DNA of 18,830 bases from the NCBI GenBank assembly GCA_964550615.1, contig CAZKAB010000035.1, forward strand, positions 1 to 18,830, given 5' to 3'. Positions 12,199 through 18,830 of this stretch are shown one piece after another. Source of the stretch: M55B144 sp964550615. GTDB lineage: Bacteria > Bipolaricaulota > Bipolaricaulia > UBA7950 > UBA9294. Positions within the stretch are counted from its first letter, which is position 1; each line of letters starts with the position of its first letter. The notes beneath the pieces were generated by a model, which had not been told where the DNA came from, searched no databases, and worked only from the letters and a program-made list of their open reading frames with translations. Position numbers and translations under genes: made by a program.

Positions 12199-12222
12199 TT
12201 ACATGCAGTCCCCCTGGCCGCA
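12172..12222 (+). repeat. Dispersed intergenic repeat, diverged copy F
   Basis: The core has three substitutions (GTGTTTTACATGCAGTCCC, 12194-12212) and is followed by CCTGGCCGCA, corresponding to CCAGGCTCCA in other copies. The upstream half is strongly diverged. It lies in the divergent region between the PRC-barrel gene and the DUF1566 lipoprotein gene. Confidence 0.55.
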
Positions 12223-12422
12223 AGCTGCTTTCCCTGTCTGAACCGCTCACGGCCTGAGGGACCAGTTGCCGGGGCTCTCACAGATGGGCGAAGTCTGGTC
12301 TCGTCTGGCTCGGCATGCTATGAACTCCGTAATGATCGGTACGTCACCGCTATGTTGCTTGTCGGCTGGGTTTCGTAGTAGCGTGGTTTGGCTAAGAGCG
12401 AACGGAATTCAAGGGAGGTAGA
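12223..12422. other. Upstream region of the DUF1566 lipoprotein gene
   Basis: Together with 11879-12222 this is a 544-bp divergent intergenic region. Apart from GGGAGG at 12413-12418, no promoter, hairpin or gene stands out in this last 200 bp. Confidence 0.5.
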
Positions 12423-14240
12423 ATGAGCACTAGGACGCTTGGTGCCGTGTGTTTAGCTGCTATTGTCGTATTTGCCGTCTTCCTGATGGCGTGTGGGCAG
12501 TCCTTCAGCGAAATCAAGCTGAGTCACATCATGGCGTCTCACCTATCTGCTGCTCCGATCGACGGGAGCGACAATCAGCTGAATCGAATCCCCACCGGCA
12601 CAATCGTTGTTTACCAAACGGATGAAGGACGTTACGGGGTGATGGAGGTTGCATCGTACGACGTCAACTTGACGCTGAACTGGCGCGCCTACAACGCTGA
12701 CGGGAGCGTCTACCGGAGTGGGAGTGGTCTCGTTGTACATGCATCCTATTCTTGCGACATGGATCGGGGAGTTGAGGGCGCCGCATCTGCTGACTTTCAA
12801 TGGCACCTTGTCACCAACGTGGAGCGGTACATTGAACCACGAGGCGGGGCCTTGTTTGCCGTCTTCCAGCCAAGCGTGACGGTGTTTACACCGGCGCTCC
12901 CAACGCAGCCCGTCAAGGCGCCGGCCCCGGTCCCACGAACCGGGCAGACGTCGTGCTTCCAATCCTCGCAACCTTGGCAGCTCTGCTGCATGTGCGCCAC
13001 CAACGTAACCTGCGAAACTGCAAGCTGCCCCGAGGGTCAAGACGGTCACCTGCGGAAAGGTGTGCCCTGGCCCTTCCCGCGTTTCACGGACAACGATGAT
13101 GGCACGATAACCGACAACCTGACGGGCTTAATTTGGCTCAGAGATACTGGCTGCTTCTCAAGCCTAGCCTGGGAAGATGCATTGCACCAAGTCGGCATCC
13201 TGCGAGACGGAATGTGTGGACTGGGCGACGGCTCTATCGAGGGTGATTGGCGGATGCCCAACGTGCGCGAGATGCAGAGCCTCATCCGATACGGCATTGA
13301 TGAAGGGAAGTTTGTATCAGGCGGCGCTCAGTATGCTCTGCCCAACACCTATGGCACAGGAAGCTATCGAGATTGGGACCCCTTCGTCAATGTCTACTGG
13401 GGCGAGTACTGGACAAGCACCACCTACGTTGATGACGGGATGCCTATCGACATGGAGTTCCTCATGCACGGCGCGATCGGCGACATCGGTGGCATTAGGA
13501 GCCCCGACAGATGTACCGCCTGGTACGTAGACTCGCGCAACGGCTACGTGTTCGGTGCCGATGGCATAAAGGCCTACACCAGAAGCGTATGGCCCGTGCG
13601 CAACAACGCCCCATCCCGGGTTGCCCGAACGGGGCAGAGCCTATGCTACGAATCACCCTCACGATGGGGCGACTGCAGCGGAATTGCCAGAGAGTGTGGA
13701 GACGCCAATGCTCCCGCGGGCCAAGATGGAGGCCTACAGGCCGGCGTCGCTTGGCCCATCCCGCGATTCACTGACAACCATGACGGCACAGTGACCGACA
13801 ATCTGACGGGGTTGATCTGGCTGAGAGATGCGAACTGCTTTGGGGAGAGGAGCTGGGGAGAGGCCCTGGACCTCGCTAACAGACTGAGGAGCGGCGAATG
13901 TGGTCTTAGCGATGGCTCCGTTGGGGGCGACTGGCGCCTACCAAACATTCTTGAGCTGCAGAGCCTGATTGACTACGGTGTTATCGACCCTGCCGTGTCC
14001 GATACTCTAGGAACCGGAGGCAGGTGGCAGAATGGCGACCCCTTCATCAATCTTCAATCGTGGTACTACTGGACAAGCACCACGTATGAGATTAACTCGA
14101 GGGCCTCTTCCGTCTTTGCCTGGTGCGTTAGCATGTTCGACGGTCATGTCGCCCCCGGGACAATGTCTGCCACATGGCAGGCGGCTGCCTTTTCCAAGAG
14201 CGAGCGATTCCTCGTGTGGCCCGTCCGCGGGGGGCAATAG
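12423..14240 (+). CDS. Lipoprotein with two tandem DUF1566 (Lcl C-terminal-like) domains
   Basis: 605 residues. A hydrophobic N-terminus ends in the lipobox FLMAC (Cys 24), so the protein is surface- or periplasm-anchored. Residues 50-150 form a strand-rich module (TGTIVVYQTDEGRYGVMEVASY, then GSGLVVHASYSCDMDRG) of no named family. Two homologous units follow, at about 172-393 and 402-602. Each opens with RTGQ and Cys, then carries RFTDNxDGTxTDNLTGLIWL, GDWRxPN, WTSTTY and VWPVR, the hallmarks of DUF1566, found in lectin-like and adhesin-like bacterial surface proteins. Multiple paired cysteines, as in CCMCATNVTCETASC, suggest disulfides. ATG 12423 follows GGGAGG by 4 nt. It is a single-gene unit, with repeat F upstream and a possible repeat copy G downstream. 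A role in surface recognition is inferred. Confidence 0.88.
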   Translation: MSTRTLGAVCLAAIVVFAVFLMACGQSFSEIKLSHIMASHLSAAPIDGSDNQLNRIPTGTIVVYQTDEGRYGVMEVASYDVNLTLNWRAYNADGSVYRSGSGLVVHASYSCDMDRGVEGAASADFQWHLVTNVERYIEPRGGALFAVFQPSVTVFTPALPTQPVKAPAPVPRTGQTSCFQSSQPWQLCCMCATNVTCETASCPEGQDGHLRKGVPWPFPRFTDNDDGTITDNLTGLIWLRDTGCFSSLAWEDALHQVGILRDGMCGLGDGSIEGDWRMPNVREMQSLIRYGIDEGKFVSGGAQYALPNTYGTGSYRDWDPFVNVYWGEYWTSTTYVDDGMPIDMEFLMHGAIGDIGGIRSPDRCTAWYVDSRNGYVFGADGIKAYTRSVWPVRNNAPSRVARTGQSLCYESPSRWGDCSGIARECGDANAPAGQDGGLQAGVAWPIPRFTDNHDGTVTDNLTGLIWLRDANCFGERSWGEALDLANRLRSGECGLSDGSVGGDWRLPNILELQSLIDYGVIDPAVSDTLGTGGRWQNGDPFINLQSWYYWTSTTYEINSRASSVFAWCVSMFDGHVAPGTMSATWQAAAFSKSERFLVWPVRGGQ

Positions 14241-14297
14241 TGTAAGGCACCGAACCATTTGACAACGGATCAAGGTGCTTGAGCGCTGGAGTTACAG

Positions 14298-14315
14298 CTT
14301 TCGTAGGAACGAAAG
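14298..14315. terminator. Hairpin downstream of the DUF1566 gene
   Basis: Perfect 7-bp stem CTTTCGT (14298-14304) and ACGAAAG (14309-14315) with an AGGA tetraloop, 57 nt after the DUF1566 stop. There is no T-tract, so it is a weak candidate for an intrinsic terminator or 3'-end stabiliser. Confidence 0.35.
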
Positions 14316-14406
14316 ACAGTCGTCATCTGAAATCATGGTTTAGTTGTGCTTTCGATTCCAGCGGCGTATTCAGGGAGATGGAATTCCCTGCAACGGACTT
14401 CTGCGT

Positions 14407-14458
14407 CACGATGCAGTCAACGAGAGCGCTAACATCGAGTCTGTCAGGCTCTCCCCAG
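14407..14458 (+). repeat. Dispersed intergenic repeat, probable diverged copy G
   Basis: CACGATGCAGTCAACGAGAG, then CGCTAACATCGAGTCTGTC and AGGCTCTCCC, align in order with CACGA, CAGCTAACGAG, CGCGTTCTACATTCAGTC and CCAGGCTCC of copy A. Several small gaps are needed. It has the same orientation as the other copies and lies 167 bp after the preceding plus-strand stop. Confidence 0.45.
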
Positions 14459-14642
14459 GAATCTGCGGGCCGCTGGAATCTCAGAGAGGCCTCTCAGCAC
14501 GCTCGACGGCTGTCAATTTTGGGTCGGGCAGCGCGGCGGCGACTCAGGAGCGCAGCTGCTACTGATTCCAGAGTTCGTAGACAGAGGAGCCGACGGCCGA
14601 TCGGCGTTGGAAAGGGTGGCGGTTATGTAGCAACATCAGGAC

Positions 14643-15860
14643 ATGACGTATCTCAAGACTCCTCACACAACGCAGCCTCAAGAGCTTGAACCGTCACAGG
14701 GGACCGCAAGGGCATTTCTTCTCCCTCTAATCCCCATGAGCATTCTCCGCTGCGCGGGAGCGGCGGCGCTCAGTCTGCCGCTCCAGCTGTACCTTTACGA
14801 ATTGCACTCTCCTCCGATTCTTATAAGCCTCATGACAACGTTTGCCTGGCTTGGAGCACTGTTGGGGAGTGTGGTTTGGGGAATTCTGAGTGACCGGGTC
14901 TCAAGGCGTGTGCTGCTTTCCATCCTTCTTTCCTTGAGTGCCGCTACAATACTCGCTTTCACTCTGCTGCTGCCACCTTCTGGAGTCCTGCCAGTACGTT
15001 TCTTGCGTGCATTGGTGATTTCCGGCTTTGCCCCCATTACCATGGCCATCGTTTCCGGGGCAAGTCCCGAAAAAGGACGAGGGAGAAATCTATCCTACAT
15101 AAGCTCCTCGCGCGCTGTCGGCTGGATGGTGGGAGCGGTAGCGGCAGGCTTTGTATTGAACAGCTTGGGATTTCGATGGACGTTCTCTATTATCGCATTC
15201 TTTCCATTATTATCCCTTCTCTTTGTACCATTCTTACCCAAGACAACTCCAACACCGAAGCGAACGAGGTTGAGCTTTCGCGGGTATCTTGGGAACACGT
15301 GGTTAAGAACGCTCTATCTGGGAGTTGTACTGCGGCAGATGGCGACAAGTGGCACATTCAGTCTGACCTTTGTGTATATGGCATCACTAGGTATTTCGAT
15401 GGGATCGATGGGCCTCGTTGACTCGTTCTCTTACCTCGCGCAAATCTTGGGATTGATCCTCTTCGGCCGACTGGCAGATCGCCGGGGAAGAAGAATGGTC
15501 TTTCTCTTTGGATTCGCGTTCTCCGCTTTCGTACCACCCATCCTAGCTGTCGCCCAAAACGCTTGGGGAATGGCGATGGGACATTTTGCTCTGGGTATCT
15601 CATTTGCCGCTGTCTACATCGGTTCCACTGCTCATATCAGCGATGTTATTCCAGCGGACCGGCATGGAGCGATGTTGGGTCTGTTTGAGTCCACTCGCGC
15701 GGTCGGAGGAATCACTGGGCCCGTCATTGCGGGCGCCTTGGCGTCGGTTCTAGGTTTTCGTGGAATGTTCTTGGTTATGGCAGGTATTGCCGCTGCAGGG
15801 TTCATCCTCGTCCTTTCAGGAACGCGTTTTGCGGCAGAAGCTATCCCAAATCTAGAGTAG
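14643..15860 (+). CDS. Major facilitator superfamily (MFS) transporter
   Basis: 405 residues with about 12 hydrophobic helices after a polar N-terminal tail of about 22 residues. The loop between helices 2 and 3 carries motif A as GILSDRVSRR (80-89), and the symmetric loop in the second half reads GRLADRRGRR (275-284), the duplicated signature of MFS proteins. The second half also has a GxxFESTRAVGGITGPVIAG helix (about 345) typical of drug or metabolite exporters. It should be an inner-membrane, proton-coupled transporter, probably an efflux pump; the substrate is not predictable. ATG 14643 has only a close AGGA upstream. It is a single gene, with non-coding DNA of about 400 bp on each side. 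Confidence 0.9.
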   Translation: MTYLKTPHTTQPQELEPSQGTARAFLLPLIPMSILRCAGAAALSLPLQLYLYELHSPPILISLMTTFAWLGALLGSVVWGILSDRVSRRVLLSILLSLSAATILAFTLLLPPSGVLPVRFLRALVISGFAPITMAIVSGASPEKGRGRNLSYISSSRAVGWMVGAVAAGFVLNSLGFRWTFSIIAFFPLLSLLFVPFLPKTTPTPKRTRLSFRGYLGNTWLRTLYLGVVLRQMATSGTFSLTFVYMASLGISMGSMGLVDSFSYLAQILGLILFGRLADRRGRRMVFLFGFAFSAFVPPILAVAQNAWGMAMGHFALGISFAAVYIGSTAHISDVIPADRHGAMLGLFESTRAVGGITGPVIAGALASVLGFRGMFLVMAGIAAAGFILVLSGTRFAAEAIPNLE

Positions 15861-15878
15861 CGCTTGTTGTCACCTCGC

Positions 15879-15892
15879 CCGGTTGCGACCGG
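15879..15892. terminator. Short hairpin after the MFS gene
   Basis: CCGGT, loop TGCG, ACCGG, starting 18 nt after the MFS stop. The position suits a 3'-end structure, but the stem is only 5 bp and no T-tract follows. Confidence 0.3.
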
Positions 15893-15979
15893 CTGCCTAG
15901 GAAGTCGCGTGACCTGTTGAGGGAATTCGGAAACAGCAAAAAAAGACCTAACCGCGTAACCTTCGCAGAACCCTCCTTT

Positions 15980-16032
15980 CACACGCCTAGCTTTTCGTCT
16001 CTCGTATACGTGTATATTCAGCGCCGGCCCCT
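15980..16032 (+). repeat. Dispersed intergenic repeat, doubtful copy H
   Basis: CACACGCCTAGCT, then CGTGTATATTCAG and CCGGCCCC, resemble CACCACGCAGCT, TTCTACATTCAG and CCAGGCTCC of the family in order and spacing. Many bases differ. It overlaps the left arm of the strong hairpin at 16023. It lies 119 bp after the MFS stop, a distance similar to other copies. Confidence 0.25.
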
Positions 16033-16066
16033 CGTTCGAGCTGCTGCCCGAGAACGAGGGGCCGGC
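16023..16066. repeat. Perfect 15-bp inverted repeat
   Basis: GCCGGCCCCTCGTTC (16023-16037) and GAACGAGGGGCCGGC (16052-16066) are exactly complementary, with a 14-nt loop. It sits between convergent genes, 163 bp after the MFS stop and 160 bp after the PKD-protein stop, so it could block transcription from both sides. No adjacent T-tract exists on either strand. Confidence 0.7.
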
Positions 16067-16226
16067 CAGAAGCTGGTGACTGCGCGTGATCTAGGAGGCT
16101 GCCGCCAATCGAAACTGCAATGTGGCGTTCTTCCCTACCAAGAACGAGAACCAATGTCGATTCTTTGCTACGGTTGGACCAGTTCTTGGGGCGGCAGTCC
16201 CGCATAGATCACCTCTCTGTCCTGTC

Positions 16227-18566
16227 TTAGTTTGCTTCGAGCCTTGAAATGGTCGTCGACCAGAAGACGAATCTGGTCGTCTCCGTGTACGCCACCGCCG
16301 TCCCAATCCTGAAGTCCAGCGACGGCAACAGTGCTCCGTTGTAGTTGGTCGGAAGTCCGACGACAAACGGATTGGCCGGAGGATGTACCAGCGAACTGCG
16401 CAGATAAACGAAGCTCGAGGACTCGTCAAGGGTTCCGTTACCATCGGTGTCCATTTTGAGGCTCATCCAGATGCTCATTGAGCTGGGTGCGGTGAAGGTG
16501 TAGTCCACCGAGCCGGCCTGGAGGGAGCCTTCGAAGATCAACGTCTTATTAGTACTCGACGGCGTCGGAACGATCCCCAGCGGTGCCACTCCACCCGCTG
16601 ATTGATTGACCCCGGCGAATGCCCCGTCCGACCGTAGTTCGATTCGATAGCGACGAGGGGAGGACCAGCCGGCGCCGGCGTTGACTGTGACGTGCCAGCT
16701 GTCGATCCCCCAGACAAAGATGCCGGGCGTTGCACCCATGTACGGAGTTCCCGACGATCCACTACCGCTGGGCAGGACCACAATCGTCTTGCTGATGGAC
16801 GACGAAAGCCCGCTGTTGTCGATGACCGTCAAGCGAACGACAGCCAAACCGGCGTTCAAGTATCGCACCTGCCCGATTGCACCCGACGAATCTTTGACAC
16901 CATCGCCGTTCAGGTCCCACTGATATGAGACGATGCTCCCATCTCGATCGTAGGAGGATGTTGCGTTGAGGCTGACCGTCGTCCCGACACTTGGCGAGGA
17001 CGGCGTGTACGTGAACATGGCCACAGGCGATTGCTGTGAGGAACCAACCTGTATCTGTTGCGATACCGAGTTCGTCACCCCACGATTGTCAGTCACCGTC
17101 AGCGTTACGGTATGTGGACCCGCTGTCGTGAACTGCCGATAGACGGCACTCCCCGTGTCCGTCGCGCCCCCGTCAAACGTCCACTGGTACGACGCGATAG
17201 TTCCGTCGGTGTCGTACGAAGACGACGCATCAAAGTGGAGCCATTCGGAAACGGCCGGCGAAGTCGGCGAGTAGGTGAATGCCGCGACCGGCGGGACATT
17301 TGGTGCTCCGACGAGGATCGACTGTGAAACTGCGTCCTGAGCCCCTTTATTGTCGGTAACCGTCAGCGTGACCAGGTAGGTCCCCGCGGTCGTGAAACGG
17401 TGCCAGCCCGAGATCCCGGTACCCGCAGTTCCATCGCCGAAGCTCCAGGCGTAAGACGAAATTGACCCGTCCGGGTCATGTGACGTCGCCGCGCTGAACT
17501 GAACCCATTCACCAGGGGTTATCGTGTTCGAATCCGTAGTGAAGGCGGCCACCGGCTGCTGATTGGTGGGGCCGACGCGCACCTGTTCGGTTGCATTGGC
17601 CGACGCGCCATCGTTATCCGTCGCTGTCAACTGCACGTTGTAGGTCCCGGCGGACGCGAAACTATGCCAAACGGACGCTCCAGTACCCGTCGTCCCGTCG
17701 CCGAACGTCCATAAGTACGAACTGATCGTCCCATCGCTGTCGAAGGATGCGGACGCGTCAAACTGAACCCACACACCGACACCTGGATTCGACGGCGAGA
17801 AGATGAAGGCGATTGTTGGGGGTTGGTTTCCCGTCGCGCCCGTGGCAACCAGGGTTGCATTGACCGTCCTCGTTGGGGTTCCGATGATGAACAAGAGTCC
17901 CTTCCACGGCCAATATCCTGGCTTGGAGATCGTCAACTGATGAGATCCCTGGGGGACGAAGAGAGTGCGGGGGGCATAGCCGACGTATTCGTTATCAAGG
18001 TATACTGCCGCTCCGGTGGGGACAGAGCGGATGTTAAGAGTTCCATAGTTCGGAGTTGACCCCGAAACGATCGCGAAACTTGTGACGTTCCAACTTCGCT
18101 CGTTGACAGGGACGATTCCGAGAATCTGGGCTTCGATCTGGGCCTGGAATGATTCCGGATTGGGGGTGAAGTAGGAGAACGGATCCACCGGCGACGTCGT
18201 CGCCATGATCTGGATGTACTCCGTCCCCAATGGGGGAGCGATCGTTCCGCCCGACAGGGTGTGCTCGCCCGACGAGACGTAGTTGTTCGATCCCAGAATG
18301 CCTGGCAGGAGACGGGTTGCGACTCCGTCCGGCTGAATGTCCCAAATGTAGACGTAGGCAGTCTTGCTAACACTGTAGTGGATTATGATTGAATCGCCTA
18401 CCGCGTAGGCACCGCGGTCAACCCAGAGGCTGACTTGAAGCTCGTTACTCTCCGGCGGCGTTGGGATTATCCCCTTTGGGGCCACTCCCTGCGCCAAGCC
18501 GGTTATTACGAACAGCGATATAAGGAGGCCCACGACCATCCCCATTCGCAAGATTCTTGCGTTCAT
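16227..18566 (-). CDS. Large secreted protein: DUF4384-like, PEGA and four PKD domains
   Basis: 779 residues. The signal peptide (1-25) ends GLA-Q. A DUF4384-like domain follows (about 40-165: VSLWVDRGAYAVGDSIIIHY, YVYIWDIQPDG, VSSGEHTL). A PEGA domain occupies about 175-240 (LNIRSVPTGAAVYLDNEYVG, PQGSHQLTISKPGY). Four PKD domains follow at about 248-331, 338-420, 425-507 and 514-597, each with (S/T)xDxDGxIxSYxW, FGDG or a variant, a GTYxVxLTxTDN-type strand and a terminal VxVG. The 615-779 C-terminal region is unrecognised, with a MDTDGNGTLDE calcium-loop-like segment near 705. It is probably a cell-surface or extracellular structural or binding protein. ATG 18566 is preceded by AAAGGAG, 7 nt upstream. 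It lies 119 bp downstream of the partial gene at the window edge, on the same strand. Confidence 0.92.
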   Translation of the reverse strand: MNARILRMGMVVGLLISLFVITGLAQGVAPKGIIPTPPESNELQVSLWVDRGAYAVGDSIIIHYSVSKTAYVYIWDIQPDGVATRLLPGILGSNNYVSSGEHTLSGGTIAPPLGTEYIQIMATTSPVDPFSYFTPNPESFQAQIEAQILGIVPVNERSWNVTSFAIVSGSTPNYGTLNIRSVPTGAAVYLDNEYVGYAPRTLFVPQGSHQLTISKPGYWPWKGLLFIIGTPTRTVNATLVATGATGNQPPTIAFIFSPSNPGVGVWVQFDASASFDSDGTISSYLWTFGDGTTGTGASVWHSFASAGTYNVQLTATDNDGASANATEQVRVGPTNQQPVAAFTTDSNTITPGEWVQFSAATSHDPDGSISSYAWSFGDGTAGTGISGWHRFTTAGTYLVTLTVTDNKGAQDAVSQSILVGAPNVPPVAAFTYSPTSPAVSEWLHFDASSSYDTDGTIASYQWTFDGGATDTGSAVYRQFTTAGPHTVTLTVTDNRGVTNSVSQQIQVGSSQQSPVAMFTYTPSSPSVGTTVSLNATSSYDRDGSIVSYQWDLNGDGVKDSSGAIGQVRYLNAGLAVVRLTVIDNSGLSSSISKTIVVLPSGSGSSGTPYMGATPGIFVWGIDSWHVTVNAGAGWSSPRRYRIELRSDGAFAGVNQSAGGVAPLGIVPTPSSTNKTLIFEGSLQAGSVDYTFTAPSSMSIWMSLKMDTDGNGTLDESSSFVYLRSSLVHPPANPFVVGLPTNYNGALLPSLDFRIGTAVAYTETTRFVFWSTTISRLEAN

Positions 18567-18685
18567 GCTTTGTCTCCTTTGGCTCTTTCTTGCTTCTTGT
18601 TGAAGTCCTCTGTCTTGTCGGATCTTCCATACAATCCTCTCCGATGCTGCCGCGACTGGCGCTGGATTTGTATTTCTTTGACCTG

Positions 18686-18830
18686 TTACCTCCTGTGCCT
18701 AATGTTTAGGACGAGCAGAATGCCTGCGATCAGCGCTATGCCGCCGACAATCGGCGGCAGTGGAATCGAGTGCTGCTCTGACACGGTGATCGAGAACAGC
18801 CCAAAGTCGGTCGTGTTGGGGACCAAGAAT
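18686..18830 (-). CDS. C-terminal end of a membrane-anchored protein (5' truncated by the window edge)
   Basis: 47 residues visible, ending at TAA (complement of 18686-18688). The readable part is FLVPNTTDFGLFSITVSEQ, a Pro-rich linker (IPLPP), one hydrophobic helix (IVGGIALIAGILLVLNI) and the basic tail RHRR. A strand-rich ectodomain end followed by a single helix and a positive tail is the arrangement of an extracytoplasmic protein anchored at its C-terminus. The family cannot be named from this fragment. It is upstream of the PKD protein on the same strand; the 119-bp spacing leaves open whether they share a transcript. Confidence 0.65.
   Translation of the reverse strand, partial: FLVPNTTDFGLFSITVSEQHSIPLPPIVGGIALIAGILLVLNIRHRR

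Larger units (their letters stand above)
14241..14642. other. Intergenic region with hairpin and possible repeat copy G
   Basis: 402 bp between two plus-strand genes. It contains a tight hairpin at 14298-14315 and a probable diverged repeat copy at 14407-14458. A frame open from 14279 to 14689 runs into the MFS gene in another phase, has no ribosome binding site and reads low-complexity Arg/Ser, so it is rejected as a gene. Confidence 0.6.
15861..16226. other. Convergent intergenic region with strong hairpins
   Basis: 366 bp between the convergent MFS and PKD-protein genes. It contains a short hairpin (15879-15892), a possible diverged repeat copy (15980-16032) and a 15-bp perfect stem (16023-16066). 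A short A-run at 15937-15943 would be a T-run on the minus strand, but it lies about 80 nt beyond the stem. The small frames on either strand are not supported as genes. Confidence 0.65.

Noticed and set aside
14279..14689. 136-codon plus-strand frame between the DUF1566 and MFS genes
   Set aside because: It crosses a probable repeat copy, overlaps the MFS start in another phase, is Arg/Ser-rich and has no ribosome binding site.
15937..15943. Intrinsic terminator for the PKD gene based on a T-run on the minus strand
   Set aside because: The nearest strong stem (16023-16066) is about 80 nt away, and the bases next to the T-run do not form a hairpin.

Overview
The window looks like a bacterial chromosome segment taken from a draft or metagenomic assembly, since it contains a 100-N scaffold gap. 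Gene starts carry clear Shine-Dalgarno sequences (AAGGAGG, GGGAGG), and several products have bacterial signal peptides or lipoboxes. Secreted proteins with DUF4384-like, PEGA and PKD modules, DUF1566 lipoproteins and a TatT-like lipoprotein suggest a deep-branching, envelope-bearing lineage. Candidatus Bipolaricaulota (Acetothermia) is my best guess, from memory of similar proteins; no rRNA or other marker gene confirms it.

Layout. 1-3825 is sparse: an MDR-family oxidoreductase (249-1181, +), a membrane-anchored or secreted orphan (1651-2217, +) and a small three-helix membrane protein (2594-2980, -), separated by long intergenic stretches. 3826-8342 is the densest part, all on +: a PH-like small protein, an MthK-like RCK potassium channel, a lipoprotein resembling a beta-propeller and a sulfotransferase. 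The last two are joined stop-to-start. A TatT-like lipoprotein (8339-9202, -) converges on the sulfotransferase with overlapping stop codons. 9400-12200 holds small membrane ORFs that read properly only if a one-base shift is allowed, a secreted protein interrupted by the N gap, and a PRC-barrel protein (-). 12423-15860 has a DUF1566 tandem-repeat lipoprotein and an MFS transporter (+). 16227-18566 is a large secreted DUF4384-like/PEGA/4xPKD protein (-), preceded at the window edge by the C-terminal tail of another membrane-anchored protein (-).

The most unusual element is a dispersed intergenic repeat of about 53 bp (core GCGTTCTACATTCAGTCCC). Four copies are clear, two are moderately diverged and up to three more are possible. 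All lie on the + strand whichever way the neighbouring genes point, and one lies in nearly every long intergenic region. Several sit close to hairpins or to decayed small ORFs. The class of the element is unresolved: a MITE or REP-like element, a tRNA-derived repeat and a cassette-recombination site are all possible.

The N gap at 10688-10787 is flanked by two identical 55-bp copies. Removing one copy plus the Ns restores a continuous reading frame ending at 10880, so the gap is most likely a scaffolding artefact.
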